DNA of 64,000 nt from Trametes villosa (lineage: Eukaryota > Basidiomycota > Agaricomycetes > Polyporales > Polyporaceae), in contig PUDQ02000032.1 of assembly GCA_002964805.2 (NCBI GenBank), positions 558,001 to 622,000 on the forward strand, in the 5' to 3' direction. The notes under the pieces are model-generated. The model saw only the letters and a list, made by a program, of their open reading frames with translations. It was not told where the DNA came from and searched no databases. Positions within the stretch are counted from its first letter, which is position 1, and each line of letters begins with the position of its first letter. Of this stretch, positions 1-18,098 are shown piece after piece. Position numbers and translations under genes: made by a program.

Positions 1-212
1 ACGAGGCCGTGTACAAGCTCTGTGCGTCCCCACGCTTGCTTCTTTTCACGGGTTTGCGAGCCTCTTCCTCACTGTCGTGTCTTGCAGATGACCCGGAGCT
101 GTGGCACGGCATGCCTGTGACTCTGCAGCTCATCGGGCGCACGCAGGAGGAAGAAGGCGTTATTGCGATGACGGAAGTCGTCGACAGCGCGTTGAAGGCG
201 TTCAAGAATTAG
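1..212 (+). CDS. Amidase, C-terminal end (partial)
   Basis: Last two exons of an amidase-signature family protein, which hydrolyses an amide to acid and ammonia. Exon 1..21 joins exon 88..212 across a 66-nt GT-AG intron (22-87), and the stop is TAG at 210-212. The visible tail reads through a LWHGMPVTLQLIGR stretch followed by an acidic EEE and a final helix. This matches the way fungal general amidases and acetamidases end (G-x-P-V-x-L-Q-L-x-G-R). The catalytic Ser-cisSer-Lys region lies outside the window, so substrate cannot be judged. The gene converges on RPB1 with about 670 bases between the stop codons. Confidence 0.75.
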   Translation, partial: EAVYKLCASPRLLLFTGLRASSSLSCLADDPELWHGMPVTLQLIGRTQEEEGVIAMTEVVDSALKAFKN

Positions 213-879
213 AAAGGTGCGAGAACCGAAGTTCGCCCCTGAACCTCACTAGCATAGAGGGACGCAGAGTGAAGATAACGCGGTCGAAGATGGAGTTGGT
301 CTGTACGTGTAAGACGCAGCTCATCCCACATACTACGAACCGGTTGTACGATAACGTTTGTATCAATGTACCACGATAAGCCAAACGCTGCACTCGCCGA
401 GGTCCCATATGTCCCGGCGGATATATATTATATAGAGCTTCAGTACCCATCGCACATCTCGTCAAAGGGCTCGCAGTGTCACGGCGCTACTCTATACTGC
501 CAAGTCTCGCGGGCCTCGTAAATCGTAGCAAGGCTTTCGGTGGGACAGCACCAGTGCTCTATCAGGGCGGGCAGGGAGGAGTACCACAGACCTTCTGGAT
601 AGAAGAAAACGAGGTCAACTGTACAGCAGGACCTGCGAGAGTAAAAGACTGTTCTGCTCACGCGGAGGTGACTACCACCCGCATGCCCACGCTCATCTCG
701 ATCGCGAGAGCCCCTCGCGGGGCCAAGGGGATACGCAGGGGGTGCATCTCCGCGTAGGTTTTACACGGCCACAGGATAGGATACGGGCGGACATTAATCT
801 ACAGGATTGCATTCAGAGCTAGATGACGAGATGGTACGAGTATGTTCAAGGCAAGAATCCCATGTGTGGTGTATACTAC
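213..879. other. Convergent intergenic region, no gene seen
   Basis: This stretch lies between the ends of the amidase gene (+) and RPB1 (-) and should hold both 3' UTRs. Only short frames without family resemblance or convincing splice structure are present. An AT-rich TATATATTATATA run at about 421-434 is the only notable composition. Confidence 0.6.
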
Positions 880-7401
<6,522 letters not shown>

Positions 7402-7737
7402 GTCGGGCGACAGAAAGGGAGTCAAGCAAGGGCGAAAGAGGACAAAAACCCGTCAGAGGCGCAGATAGACACAACCAGCCAAGAGAGAGCGCGTCGACGA
7501 GGGGGTGGGGGAGCACAGGGGAGAGATGACCGACGTCGTCGACGTGGTCGAGGACAAGGAGGTGCGGACTCAGCCAACGCCCACTCCGCCGGAACCGCTC
7601 TCCCGTGACGACGCGTCACCATATCCAGTCACATTGCGTCACTGTCACGGCAACCCCGCAGCGCTGCCGGCGCTCAGTGGGCTTGGTCACTCGCGCCCAA
7701 CGCGCTCAGCGCAGCCCTCTCTTCCTCTCCAACCACC
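7402..7737. promoter_or_regulatory. Shared upstream region of RPB1 and VPS27
   Basis: These 336 bases separate the divergent start codons of RPB1 and VPS27, so they must contain both promoters and 5' leaders. I see no clear TATA box. The last 70 bases before the VPS27 start are C/T-rich, as often seen around fungal transcription starts, and end in an ACCACC context before the ATG. No coding frame here is supported. Confidence 0.5.
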
Positions 7738-10098
7738 ATGTCTTCCTATCTGAGCTCGTTGCTGTGGGGAACCTCCCAGCTGGATGATGCTATTGGTGAG
7801 CTGATGCTCGTCTTCGGTCTGCTTGCGTCCCACTCACCCCGATCACCAGACAAGGCGACCTCTGAACTGCTGCCAAGCGGCTCTGAGGATATCGCACTGA
7901 ACCTCGAAATATGCGACCAGATTCGTTCAAAGTCTGTCCAGCCCAAGGATGCCATGCGTGCTTTGAAACGCCGACTCAACCACAAGAACCCGAATGTGCA
8001 ACTCCTCGCACTAAGTGTGCGTCAGCGGCTTTGACCAATCATACACCCTGTGTTAACGTACTCTACAGTTGACCGACATTTGCGTCAAGAATGGCGGAGA
8101 CCCGTTCCTGAACGAGGTTGCCTCTCGCGAGTTCATGGATAACCTGGTTTCCATACTCAAGATGCCTGCGCTCAATCATGATGTCAAGAACAAGATGCTC
8201 CGATACATCCAGGACTGGGCCACTGCGTTCGAGGGCAAGCCGAGTTTGAGTTACACGGGCGAGGTGTACAGGTCTCTCCAACGCGACGGTAAGCTCGTTT
8301 CTATGACCCCAGGCACATTCCGGACCAACGCCACTATCTCAGGCTTCAACTTCCCTCCACGGGATCCCGCCCTGACCTCCTCCGCCATGGTCGATACCCA
8401 GACGGCGCCTGAGTGGATAGACTCGGAGTACTGCCTTCGCTGCAGGGAACCCTTCTCGTTCACCAACCGCAAGCACCACTGTCGCAACTGCGGATGGGTG
8501 GTCGACCATCAATGCTCCAACAAGACGCTCCCTCTGCCGCACTTTGGTATCACCCAGGAGGTGCGGGTATGTAACAGCTGCTACACCACACTTACGAAGA
8601 AGAACAAGTACGTGACGCCCCCCTTGCTTGACTACAGATGTGCTGATCCCCTGTTCCAGGTCACACCGCTCCTCGCAAAGCGTTTCCACCTCACGACACA
8701 GACATGCCCGTGACGTCGCAGATGCCGATCTGCAACGCGCCATCCAGCTCTCCCTGGAAGAGGTTGGTGCTGCGGGAGGTCATCGTCCTGGCTATGTCCC
8801 CTCTCCTTCATCGTGGCAGACCTCCGAGCCGCCCCTCGTTGAGCGTCGCAGCTCCCGATACAATGCCTCTTCGCGTCCCGAGGAGGAAGACGACCCGGAC
8901 CTCCGCGCAGCCATCGAGGCCAGTCTACGTGAAGCGAACGCGCCTAAACCCAGCGCACCCATCGTGATCGACGCGTCGCATCAGTACACGACCTCTGAGC
9001 AGGGTCCGGGCTACCCTCAGTCATATCCGCCTTCCAGCGCAACTCCCAGGCCAAGGGTGCCGACGATACCCAACTACGACCTGGAGCCACTGGAGGCCGA
9101 CGCTATCTTGACGTTCAACCAGACCGTTGAGCAGCTCCAGGCGCAGGGCGGAAGAGACATCTCGAGGTATCCTGCTGTGACGGAGCTCTATGACAAGGCG
9201 AGTGCGTTACGACCCAAGCTGGCCATGAACCTGAGCGACACCAGCCGGAAAGAGGGTGAGCTGCTCTTCCGTTCGTGCTTTGAGGCGTATCTCTGACATC
9301 TTTGGGAAAGAACTCCTTGTTGACATGCACGAGAAGCTCTCGCAGGCGGTAAAGCTGTACGACCGGTTGCTCACCGAGCAGCTCTCGCGTCCGGCATGGA
9401 GGGCCGCACCTCCACAGGAAGCCTCCGCTCCCGCCGGGTATGCCCCGCAATATCAACATCCCAACGGCGCCGCATACAACCAGTGGCAGCCCGAGCCGCA
9501 GACTCCGGTGCAGCAGGTCTCGTCCCCCTCCATTCAGACACACGCGCCCTCGTACTTCGCGCAGCCAAATGGCACGTCCTATGACCAGCAGCAGATGTAT
9601 CAGCCACAAGCCCTCGGTCCCAGCTCTCCACCGGTATCTCAACCGCAATACGGCCGGGAAAGCACGCCGTACGGTGCGATGTCCCCGCCCCCGGTCAGCG
9701 TACAGCAGTACGGCGCCTCCCCGACCCCCGCCCCTCCACCAGTGTCCTACCAGCCTGCCGCCCAGGCCCCGCCCCCGCCCGTTCAACAGCAAGCATACCC
9801 CCAACAGCCACAGCAGCAGTACGCCGCCCCCTCCTCCCCCGGCCTCTCCCGCCACAACACCGTCGCCGCCTCCTACCGCCCCGCGCAAGCACAGTCCCCG
9901 ATCCAAGCTCCAGTGCGCTCGAACACGCTTGCGCACACGCACACGTCCACGCAGCTGCAACAGCTCCAGCAGACTTCTGTACCGCTCCCGAGCTTCCCGC
10001 AGGTGCCCGCCGCGCTCCCGCAGTTCCAGGGGTACGACGCGTATGGCGCGAGCCCGCCGGAGCCGGAGCGTAAGGAGGCGTTGTTGATCGACTTGTGA
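7738..10098 (+). CDS. VPS27: ESCRT-0 subunit Vps27 (VHS-FYVE-UIM protein)
   Basis: Recruits ubiquitinated cargo and ESCRT-I at endosomes. Exons 7738-7795, 7850-8016, 8069-8607, 8660-9255 and 9311-10098 give 715 residues. Order of parts: VHS domain (about 10-150); FYVE finger (about 185-245) with the WIDS start, the [11 protein letters not shown]3P-binding motif and the RVCNSCY end; ubiquitin-interacting motif 1 ([15 protein letters not shown], about 275-290) and 2 ([15 protein letters not shown], about 332-346); a PSAP tetrapeptide (about 351-354), the classic ligand of ESCRT-I Vps23/TSG101; a helical GAT-like region (about 405-490); and a Pro/Gln-rich tail. The last residues, LLIDL, resemble a C-terminal clathrin-binding box. 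It lies 397 bases upstream of VPS35 on the same strand. Confidence 0.93.
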
Positions 10099-10495
10099 GT
10101 TCGAGGCGGTAGGATGATATCTGGATGAGTGGTGGTGTAACATTACGGACGGTTGCCATAATATGCTAGACTGTTATGTTTATGGATTGTATGACATCGA
10201 CATGACTCTGCTGCCTGTGTGCCTGCGGCGGCTCAGGCCTGAGTCGTATGTTTGATTTCCTCCGGCCCGAGCGGCAAGGGTTGTGGAGAATTGCCAAAAG
10301 GAGCGAAGAGCGCGTAGGCGGACCTGGCTGTTGCGCACTGCGCACTGCTTGAAGCCTCTGCGCTCCCTTCGTCACCCCCACCCACTCTCCTTCCCTCTTT
10401 CTCTCTTTCAGGCCGTCTCTCTCGACGAGGCCGCCCAACGACCCATCTGTGACTGAACCGCTGTTCCGCTGGCCGCTGTATCGAGTCCCCCAGCC
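10099..10495. other. Spacer between VPS27 and VPS35
   Basis: Holds the VPS27 3' end and the VPS35 promoter and leader. There is a C/T-rich tract at about 10370-10415, upstream of the VPS35 ATG. No gene is supported here. Confidence 0.5.
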
Positions 10496-13400
10496 ATGGC
10501 CGCGGTGACGCCATTACCCGCCGCCGAGGAGGGCAAGCTGCTCAGCGAGTCGCTTGCCACGGTCAAGATACAGGTGCAGCAGATGAAGCGGCATCTGGTG
10601 CGTGCGGTCTCTGTATTAGGGTGGGGCGACCGTGATTGACACCGGCATCTCGTAGGAACTGGACCAGCTCATGGACGCGCTGAAGAGCGCGAGTTTGATG
10701 TTGGCTGAGCTCCGAACGTCCTCGCTCACGCCCAAACAATACTACGAGCTATGTGAGTGGTCTCTACTGTGTGAACTCTTTGGGATATTTACTGGTCGCG
10801 CAGACATCGCCGTCTTCGATGCTCTCCGTCACTTATCCAACTATCTATATGACGCACACGTCCAGGGCCGACACCATCTGGCCGACCTCTACGAACTTGT
10901 ACAATATGCCGGCAACATCGTCCCCCGCCTCTACCTCATGATCACTGTCGGCTCCGTCTACATGTCTATCCCCGACGCGCCCGTGAAGGAGGTCATGAAG
11001 GACATGCTCGAGATGTCGCGCGGCGTGCTGCACCCTATCAGAGGGCTCTTCCTGCGCCATTACCTCAGCGGGCAGACGCGGGACCACCTACCAATAGGGG
11101 ACGACCAGGGGTGAGTGTTATTCGGAGTTGTAGTGTGGGGCTACGCGTTAATCTCCTACAGGCCGAAGGGTAATCTCCAGGATTCAATCAACTTCGTCCT
11201 CACCAACTTCATCGAGATGAACAAGCTGTGGGTACGCCTGCAGCACCAAGGTCACTCAAGAGAGCGCGAGAAGCGCGAGCTGGAGCGCAAGGAATTGCGT
11301 ATCTTAGTCGGCACGAACCTTGTGCGACTCAGCCAACTGGACGGCGTCGACCTCGACATGTACCAGACATTCATTCTCCCCAGCATCCTCCAGCAGATCG
11401 TCGTCTGCAAGGACGTTATCGCGCAGGAGTATCTCATGGAGGTTGTTATCCAGGTGCGTGACAAATAAGACCACAGCGTACTCACGAGCTGACGTACCGC
11501 TTGTAAGGTCTTTACGGACGAGTTCCACCTATACACCCTCGGCCCCTTCCTGTCCGCCACCGCGCAGCTGCACCCCAAAGTAAACATCAAGCAGATTGTC
11601 ATCGCGCTCATTGACCGCCTCGCCGCCTACGCCGCGCGCGAGGCCGAAAACGAGGACCCGGAGGAGACGAAACGGCAGGAAGAGGCTGCCGCAAAGCGAC
11701 TGGCGGAGCGCGTCAAGGAAGCTCGCCACCGGCAAAGCCAGGTTACAGTCACGACCGAGTCTGCCACCGCCGTCAGCAACGAGTGGGGATCGACGCCTAC
11801 CAGCCCAGTTGCAAGCGAGAAGACGGAGTCTGTCGCACCGACTGAGAACGGTACATCGGAGAGCGGGGAGGGCGAGAAGAACGGCAAGGGCAAGGAGAAG
11901 CAGGAGGGCGACCAGGAGCCGAAGCAGGAGCAGATCCGGAAGTTCCGCGGGATCCCGGAGAACGTGAAGCTGTTCGAGGTGTTCTGGCACCAGGTCGTCG
12001 AGCTCATCAAGGTGAGTACTCCACTGTTATAGTTCCGCCGACCAGTCAACTGAGTTTGTGCGGCGTTATTAGGCTCGACCTGACCTCTCGATACAAGACA
12101 TCACCGCGCTGCTTGTATCCCTGACAAATCTGTCAGTAAGCTGCTACCCAGACCGACTGGAATACGTCGACCAGATCTTGGGCTTCGCGGCGGAGAAGAT
12201 CAAAGAGTTCACCGACAGGTACGTCGCTTGCTGATTTTCTTGCAAAAACAGCTCATAATTGATGCACACTAGCCCCGACCTGCACTCCCCACAAACAACT
12301 GCCAACCTCCAAGCCCTGCTCCTTGCGCCCATAAACTCCTACCAGTCTGTTCTGACGCTCCTCGCGCTGCAACAGTACACCGCCCTCCTGTCGCAGCAAC
12401 CGTACTCTAACCGGCGCACTCTCTCGCATTCTCTCATCTCTTCCGTGCTGAAGAACGAGACCGTGATCGAGACGCCCGAGGACGTCAACGGCATCCTCGA
12501 GCTCTGCCATGTCCTTGTACGCGATCAGGCAGATTCTTCTACTGGAGGTGCGCATGGCGCGCCTGCACACGCCAAGGACCCCAGGAGAGGGCCCTACCAC
12601 AACGAACGCGAGGAACTTGCAGAAGAGCAGGGATGGGTGGCGCGGATGATCCACTTGTTCCGCTCGGACAACTTGGACGTGCAGTTCGAGGTATGCACCT
12701 TTGACATGCATCTAACGCTGCTTGCATCTGACGAGCGACAGATCCTGCAAACGGCACGGCGCCACTTCGAGACCGGCGGCGAGCGAATGCGCTTCACATA
12801 CCCCGCCCTCATTACCTCCGCCATCAAGCTTTGCAGGAGGTATCACAATCGCGAGCATTTGGTACGTGCACACCTTTCGTAGATGTATCACGACGTACCT
12901 AACCATACGCGCACTGCAGGAGGAGGACTGGCAATCGAAGGTGTCCACCATCCTCAAGTTCGTCCGGCAGCTCAACTCGATCCTCTCCACGACGGTCGAC
13001 GCGCCCGCGATCGCGCTGCGGCTCTTCCTGCTCGCGGCGCAGGTCGCGGACGAGTGCGGGTTCGAGAACCTGACGTACGACATGTACGTCGACGCGTTCA
13101 GCGTGTACGAGGAGAGCATCTCCGAGAGCCGCGCGCAGCTGCAGGCGATCACGCTCGTCATCGGCACGCTCCAGGGCGCGCGCGTCTTCAGCGCGGACAA
13201 CTACGACACGCTCATCACCAAGGCCGCGCTCCACGGCGCGAAGCTCCTCAAGAAGCCGCACCAGGCGAGCGCCGTCAACCTCGCGAGCCACCTCTGGTGG
13301 CAGGACGTGCCCGCCGAGGAGGAGGCGCAAGAGGCCGCCGCGCCGAAGAAGGAGGCGGAGAAGGGCGCGCCGTCGACGGAGGAGGGCGAGGGCGCGAAGT

Positions 13401-13900
13401 CGTACCCGCTCCAGGACAGCAAGCGCGTGCTCGAGTGCCTCCAGAAGGCGCTCCGCATCGCGAACTCGGCGACAGAGGAGATCATCACCATCCAGCTGTA
13501 CTGCGACACGCTCGACCAGTACCTCTACTACCTCGACCGCGGCGCCCCGGCGGTAAGCACTTCCCCCACCCAATTCACACACAGCGACCGACCGAAACTG
13601 ACCCATCCCCCACAGATCACCGCGAAGTTCGTGAACAGCCTCGTCGAGCTGATCACCGCGTCGATCGACAGCATCGCGTCGCCGGACGTGCACCCCTCGC
13701 AGCGCGCGCCGCCCGGGCTGCTCGAGGGCGTGCAGACGCCCGAGATGATCACGCGCCACTTCCGGAACACGCTCGTGTACATCCAGGCGAAGAAGGCCGC
13801 TGCCGCCGCCGCCGCGGAGAGCGACCCCGCGGCCGAGTCGCGCTGGGACGACGTCGACATCGTCGGCGCGACGATCAAGATGGGCATCCCCGCGCGGTGA
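10496..13900 (+). CDS. VPS35: Retromer subunit Vps35
   Basis: Scaffold of the retromer cargo-recognition trimer, returning receptors from endosomes to the Golgi. Ten exons: 10496-10597, 10656-10752, 10804-11110, 11162-11453, 11508-12011, 12073-12218, 12273-12690, 12742-12861, 12920-13552 and 13616-13900, giving 967 residues. The PRLYLM motif (residues 107-112), needed in the family for Vps26 binding, sits in exon 3 within a [17 protein letters not shown] context. The helical repeat solenoid is interrupted by a charged, low-complexity linker (about 300-385, rich in Glu, Lys and Ser) before [15 protein letters not shown], and by a second Glu/Ala-rich insert encoded near 13310-13395. Such inserts are common in fungal Vps35. 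One intron (12691-12741) is a multiple of three and without a stop, so retention would keep the frame. Confidence 0.94.
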
Positions 13901-14197
13901 GCGCGCCGTCCCGAGCGGGTGTACGCTACGTACGTTGGGTGAAGGCGATGCGGATGTGGTGAACGGGCGGAAGGGACGGATTGGGCCGGGTTTATCGCCT
14001 TCGTAACTCTCTGTTGTGTGTTGTGGCTTCGTAGATACCTTTAGTACTTCCTGTGTATAATGCACTTGCTATCTGCTCCCTTCATCTGTGCGCCGTCCGG
14101 AGGAGCTGTTGGATACACACTGGGCTAACGCATACACCTGCGTGGCGTACTACAGATACATGATGTTCCGGGCATGTATAGATGGTAGCGTGGGGGG

Positions 14198-15310
14198 CTA
14201 CGAGGGCTGGGGGAACGCCTCTGCGAGCGCGGCAGCGATGTCTTTGAGACGGTTCGCGGGGATGAGCATCATGCGTCCACCGGTGTCGAGCCCAAACGCC
14301 TCCTCCGTCCTTGGCTGCGCATGCGTGAAGGTGTAGTCGAGTGTATGCGTCGCAAACTGGGTATGGCGAGGTGAGCATGGCCACGGTACCAGATATCGTA
14401 TTGGAAGAGGAACGTACCTTGCGGATGACATCGTCCTCGGGATGGAAGGGGTACACGCCCGCGCCTTGGGGCGTGCTGTCGGATTGTTTCTGGCGCTTCG
14501 TGCGCGGGGCGGCGGCGTGCAGCTCCGCGGCCTCCTCCGCGGTCAGTCGGTATACGCGCGATACAAGCACGAGGTGTTCAAAGTCATAAGGCTCGTTCTG
14601 TAAGCCCATCTATCAGCCTTTCCCTACATCGCGGATGCAAGGGGAAGGGGGACGCACATCGTCGAGGGCCCACTGGATCTCGTCCGCGAGCATGCGGTAC
14701 ATGTGCGGCATGATCTGGACGGGCATGTTGATGAGCCGCTCAGAGAAGACGAAGCCGACGGGGCGCGCGTTGGGTGCTGCGAGCGCGTTTGGGGAGAGGA
14801 GCGTCTGCAACTTGGAGTGCAGCGCGGGGTCCGCGGAGGACTTTTCGAGGAAGTACGCGGTGAGCGCCTTGATTGACGGCCGGTCCTGTTCGCGCGAACG
14901 AGCCCGCCGGTCAGTCGTGACTCTGCGCGAAGGGAGAGAGGGACGAGACACACCTTGTGCACATTGAGGTTCAGCGCGGTGAGAAACGCGAACGGATCGC
15001 TCTCGCGACCATCGCACTTCACGGAAGAGCCGACAAGAGGCTGCGCGAGGATGAGGTCGGCGAGGTCATGCACGGGGAGGAGCTGCGCGTCCGCCTGGAA
15101 GAGCTGCGTGATAAGACGCTTTAGGGCGAGGAAATCGATGTCCGGGTTCGGGTCGAAGAACTCGAAGTCAACATCGACGAGGCTCTACTGGCGGACCCGG
15201 TCAGCGTGCGGGGGGCGGGCATTGGATTGCAGGGGGAGACCTACGCGTTCTGAGTCGGACTCGTTGTCCGAAGCATCTTTTCCGCTCTCTTGCTGTTTTC
15301 TTTTTGCCAT
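14198..15310 (-). CDS. BCP1: BCP1/BCCIP family protein
   Basis: Nuclear protein; in yeast Bcp1 is a chaperone for ribosomal protein Rpl23 and is needed for export of Mss4, and the human relative is BCCIP. Exons 15310-15245, 15184-14954, 14885-14658, 14597-14418 and 14356-14198 give 287 residues. Family marks seen: an acidic N-terminus (DNESDSE), the VDVDFEFFDPNPDIDF block, ADLILAQPLVGSSVK, GFVFSERLINMPVQIMP, FHPEDDVIRK, and the end block RMMLIPANRLKDIA. The exon 2 acceptor is fixed by a stop codon that would be read if the upstream CAG were used instead. The gene converges on VPS35 with about 300 bases between stops. Confidence 0.9.
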
Positions 15311-16007
15311 CGCGGCGGTATGTTTTGTGGGGAGGGAGGGTTGGTGGAGGTGGATGGAGGACGGAAGAGATGGAGGTGTCCACTTTGATCTGCAGTTTAT
15401 TTTGACGCCCACTTCTTCTTTCCCTCCATGATGCATGGGTCTCGTATTTTCTCTCTCTCTAACAAACCGCGTGCAGGAATGCCTTGGCGATGCCTCGCTC
15501 AGTTTTTGAAAGGTCGCGTATTCATACTGGGAAAGTGAGTGCAGGCACTATGATTTCAGGCTAGGGGGACGGTTTCTCGGCGTTAAGTTGCGCGAAATTT
15601 CGCATGCATGCATAGTACAGGTGCCTCATTATCGACCCTCATTCACTCCACATCTCTCTTATACCCGACGAGGACAGGCGTGAATGGCTGTACGTATCAC
15701 TGCCGAGTTGTCGATGTACCTGGAGCAGACCCGGCGCTGCACGGTATATCATCCAGCCGTGGTAAGCACGATCACATGAGGGGGATCTCTGTCAAGCCCA
15801 CGAACTTGAAGAAGAAGACGCGGTGGATCCGGCCGCGCCCTTGAGCTTTGGCGAAGAACTCGAAGGTCCTGACCGTGCGAGGTCCGGCAACAACACGGGA
15901 ATTCGGGTCGTCTGGTGGATACTTGGATACTAATAACAGCAGCTGATAGCGGATACTGCCCGCGCGTAGCGCTCCTATCGTCCATACTCAACTTGCTCCC
16001 GGCCACG
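15311..16007. promoter_or_regulatory. Divergent upstream region, BCP1 and DAO oxidoreductase
   Basis: About 700 bases between two outward-facing start codons, expected to contain both promoters. No gene and no unambiguous TATA box seen. A CT-repeat (TCTCTCTCTC) lies at about 15451-15460. Confidence 0.45.
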
Positions 16008-17829
16008 ATGGGCTCCGCTCTCAGCAAAACACGGCTCGTCCTTCAGGCGCTATCAGAGCTCAGCAAGACGTACGACGTGCTCAACGAACGTCTGCAGTCG
16101 TCCCCGGGCCTTCCTGTCCCCAACTCTACCCTCCCGTTCTGGACGGTACCCCCTAAGCCAGTGCCAGTCGAACCCGCCGACCTGCCAGGCTATGCAGATA
16201 TCGTCATCATAGGCTCAGGGATCACCGGAACCTCGGTCGCATACAACATCCTCGCGCGTGAGACGCGGCTAAGGATTGTTTTGTTGGAGGCGCGCGAGGT
16301 TTGTTCAGGCGCTACTGGCAGGTACTATCTTTCTGACCCTTCCGATACCCCCGGTTCGAGTGCTTATAGCAGTGATGTTACAGAAATGGCGGGCATGTCA
16401 ATCCGCCTCTCTACCATGATTACAGCGAACTCGAGGACACGTATGGCGTACACGTCGCAAAAGCCATGGTCGCGTTCCGCCGCGCGCACCTCACCGAGGT
16501 CCGCCGGATCGCCGAAGAGGAAGACATTCTGAAAGAGTCGCAGTGCCGCGAGACCGAGCACCTCGATGTATTCACGTGTCCGAAGGCATTCACAGAGGCG
16601 AAGGAGAACCTCGCGAAGTGGCGCGCGTCGATGCCCGTCGAGGCCGCCAGTTTCGTCTGCTACGAGCGTGAGGAGGCGATTAAGGTGTGTGCGAATAGAT
16701 GCCTGTCATGAATGTCGCAGTACCAGTACCTTCTACACCTTCACTCGTCGGGTGTGCATCCGTACTTCAAGAGCTCACATCAACCTACAGAAATTCCACC
16801 TGGCGGATGAGGTTCTAGGCTGCATAGCGAACGCGGGCGGTGCGATGCACCCGTACCGCTTCGTAACATCGCTGCTGTCCATCCTGGTCCAACGGCACTT
16901 TGGAAGGTAAGTGTGCGCTCCAAATATCATCCTACAAACCTCCGAGCTCAGCTCTTTCCAGCTTCCAAGTCTGCACGCACACCCCCTGTGCATCAATCTC
17001 CGCCTCCGCCGACGGCCTCTACGCCGTCACCACCCCTCGCGGGACACTGCGCACCCGCCACGTCGTGCACGCGACGAACGGCTGGGCCTCGCACCTCCTC
17101 CCCTCCCTGCGCACCAAGATCACGCCCGCGCGCGGCGCGATGTCCGCGCAGCGCCCCGGGCGCGCGCTCGCGGCCTCCACGCTCTCCGGCGGGCGCTCCT
17201 TCGTCTTCTACCGCGGGACCGCGGGGTACGACTACCTCACGCAGCTCCCCGCGGGCGCGCACGAGCTCATGTTTGGGGGTGGGTGGGCGCAGGCGTGCGA
17301 CGACGGCCTGCCGGAGCTCGGGATCGCGGACGACGGGAGCGTGAACCACGCGAGCCAGAGCTACCTCGCGGGCGCGCTCCCGCAGTACTTCGGGCTGCGG
17401 AACTGGGGCGCCGAGGCGGAGGCGCGGGAGGATGAGAGTGCGGGCGATGTGCAGTGGGGCGGCGGGCGCACGAAGGCGCAGTGGAGTGGCATCCTGGGTG
17501 TCTCGGCGGACCTGCTGCCGTGGGTCGGGCGGATACCTGCGAAGCTCGCACAGCGCGCTGTGACATCTGCCTCCCCGAGCCCCAGCTCTGACAAGGATAG
17601 CGAGAGTGAGAAGCAGTCAGCGGTGCACCTTGCGCCGCCGGGCGAGTGGATCTCGGCGGGATATACCGGAGAGGGGATGGTGCACGCATGGATGAGCGGG
17701 AAGGCGCTCGCGCACATGCTCTTGGACAAGGAGGACGAGATCCAGGAGTGGTTCCCGGACGTGATGCGGGTGACGGAGAAAAGGTGGAAGGAGGCGAAAA
17801 TCGAGAGGCTCATCGAGAGGTTCCTGTAG
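16008..17829 (+). CDS. FAD-dependent oxidoreductase, DAO superfamily
   Basis: Exons 16008-16321, 16384-16684, 16791-16906 and 16962-17829 give 532 residues. After an N-terminal extension of about 60 residues comes a Rossmann FAD-binding motif, IVIIGSGITGTSVAYNIL (GxGxxG at 69-74), then GATGRNGGHVNP, the second FAD-contact motif common in glycine/sarcosine oxidase-like fungal DAO proteins. The C-terminal part has GILGVSADLLPWVGRIP and GYTGEGMVHAWMSGKALA, where the family closes over the flavin. Substrate is unknown; the family mostly oxidises amines or amino acids. There is no obvious signal peptide. The gene converges on the LodA-like oxidase gene with 269 bases between stops, so it may belong to the same metabolic neighbourhood, but that is inference from position only. 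Confidence 0.85.
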
Positions 17830-18098
17830 GGTGACGAGGACGACAGGCAGAGTCTCAGGGATGGTGCAGGTCCCGGGAGGGGCATTGTATACGTATCACC
17901 GCATATCGCTTGTCAGGTTAGCATACTCGCAATCGTCGTGTGTCGTATTCTCGCCATGTATGCGTCTTGAACAACACTCGATACGCTGCAATCTGTAAGA
18001 CTCTCGATTGGTGTTGCCGCGTTGCATGTCTTAAACTACACATCGTACACTACGACGACTGCAAATCCACCCGCTGTGACGCAAGGAGCCGCAGCAAC

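Noticed and set aside
12883..14065. Long frames of 359 and 388 codons on both strands over the end of VPS35
   Set aside because: They are out-of-frame and antisense readings of the GC-rich VPS35 exons, Arg- and Ala-rich, with no family features.
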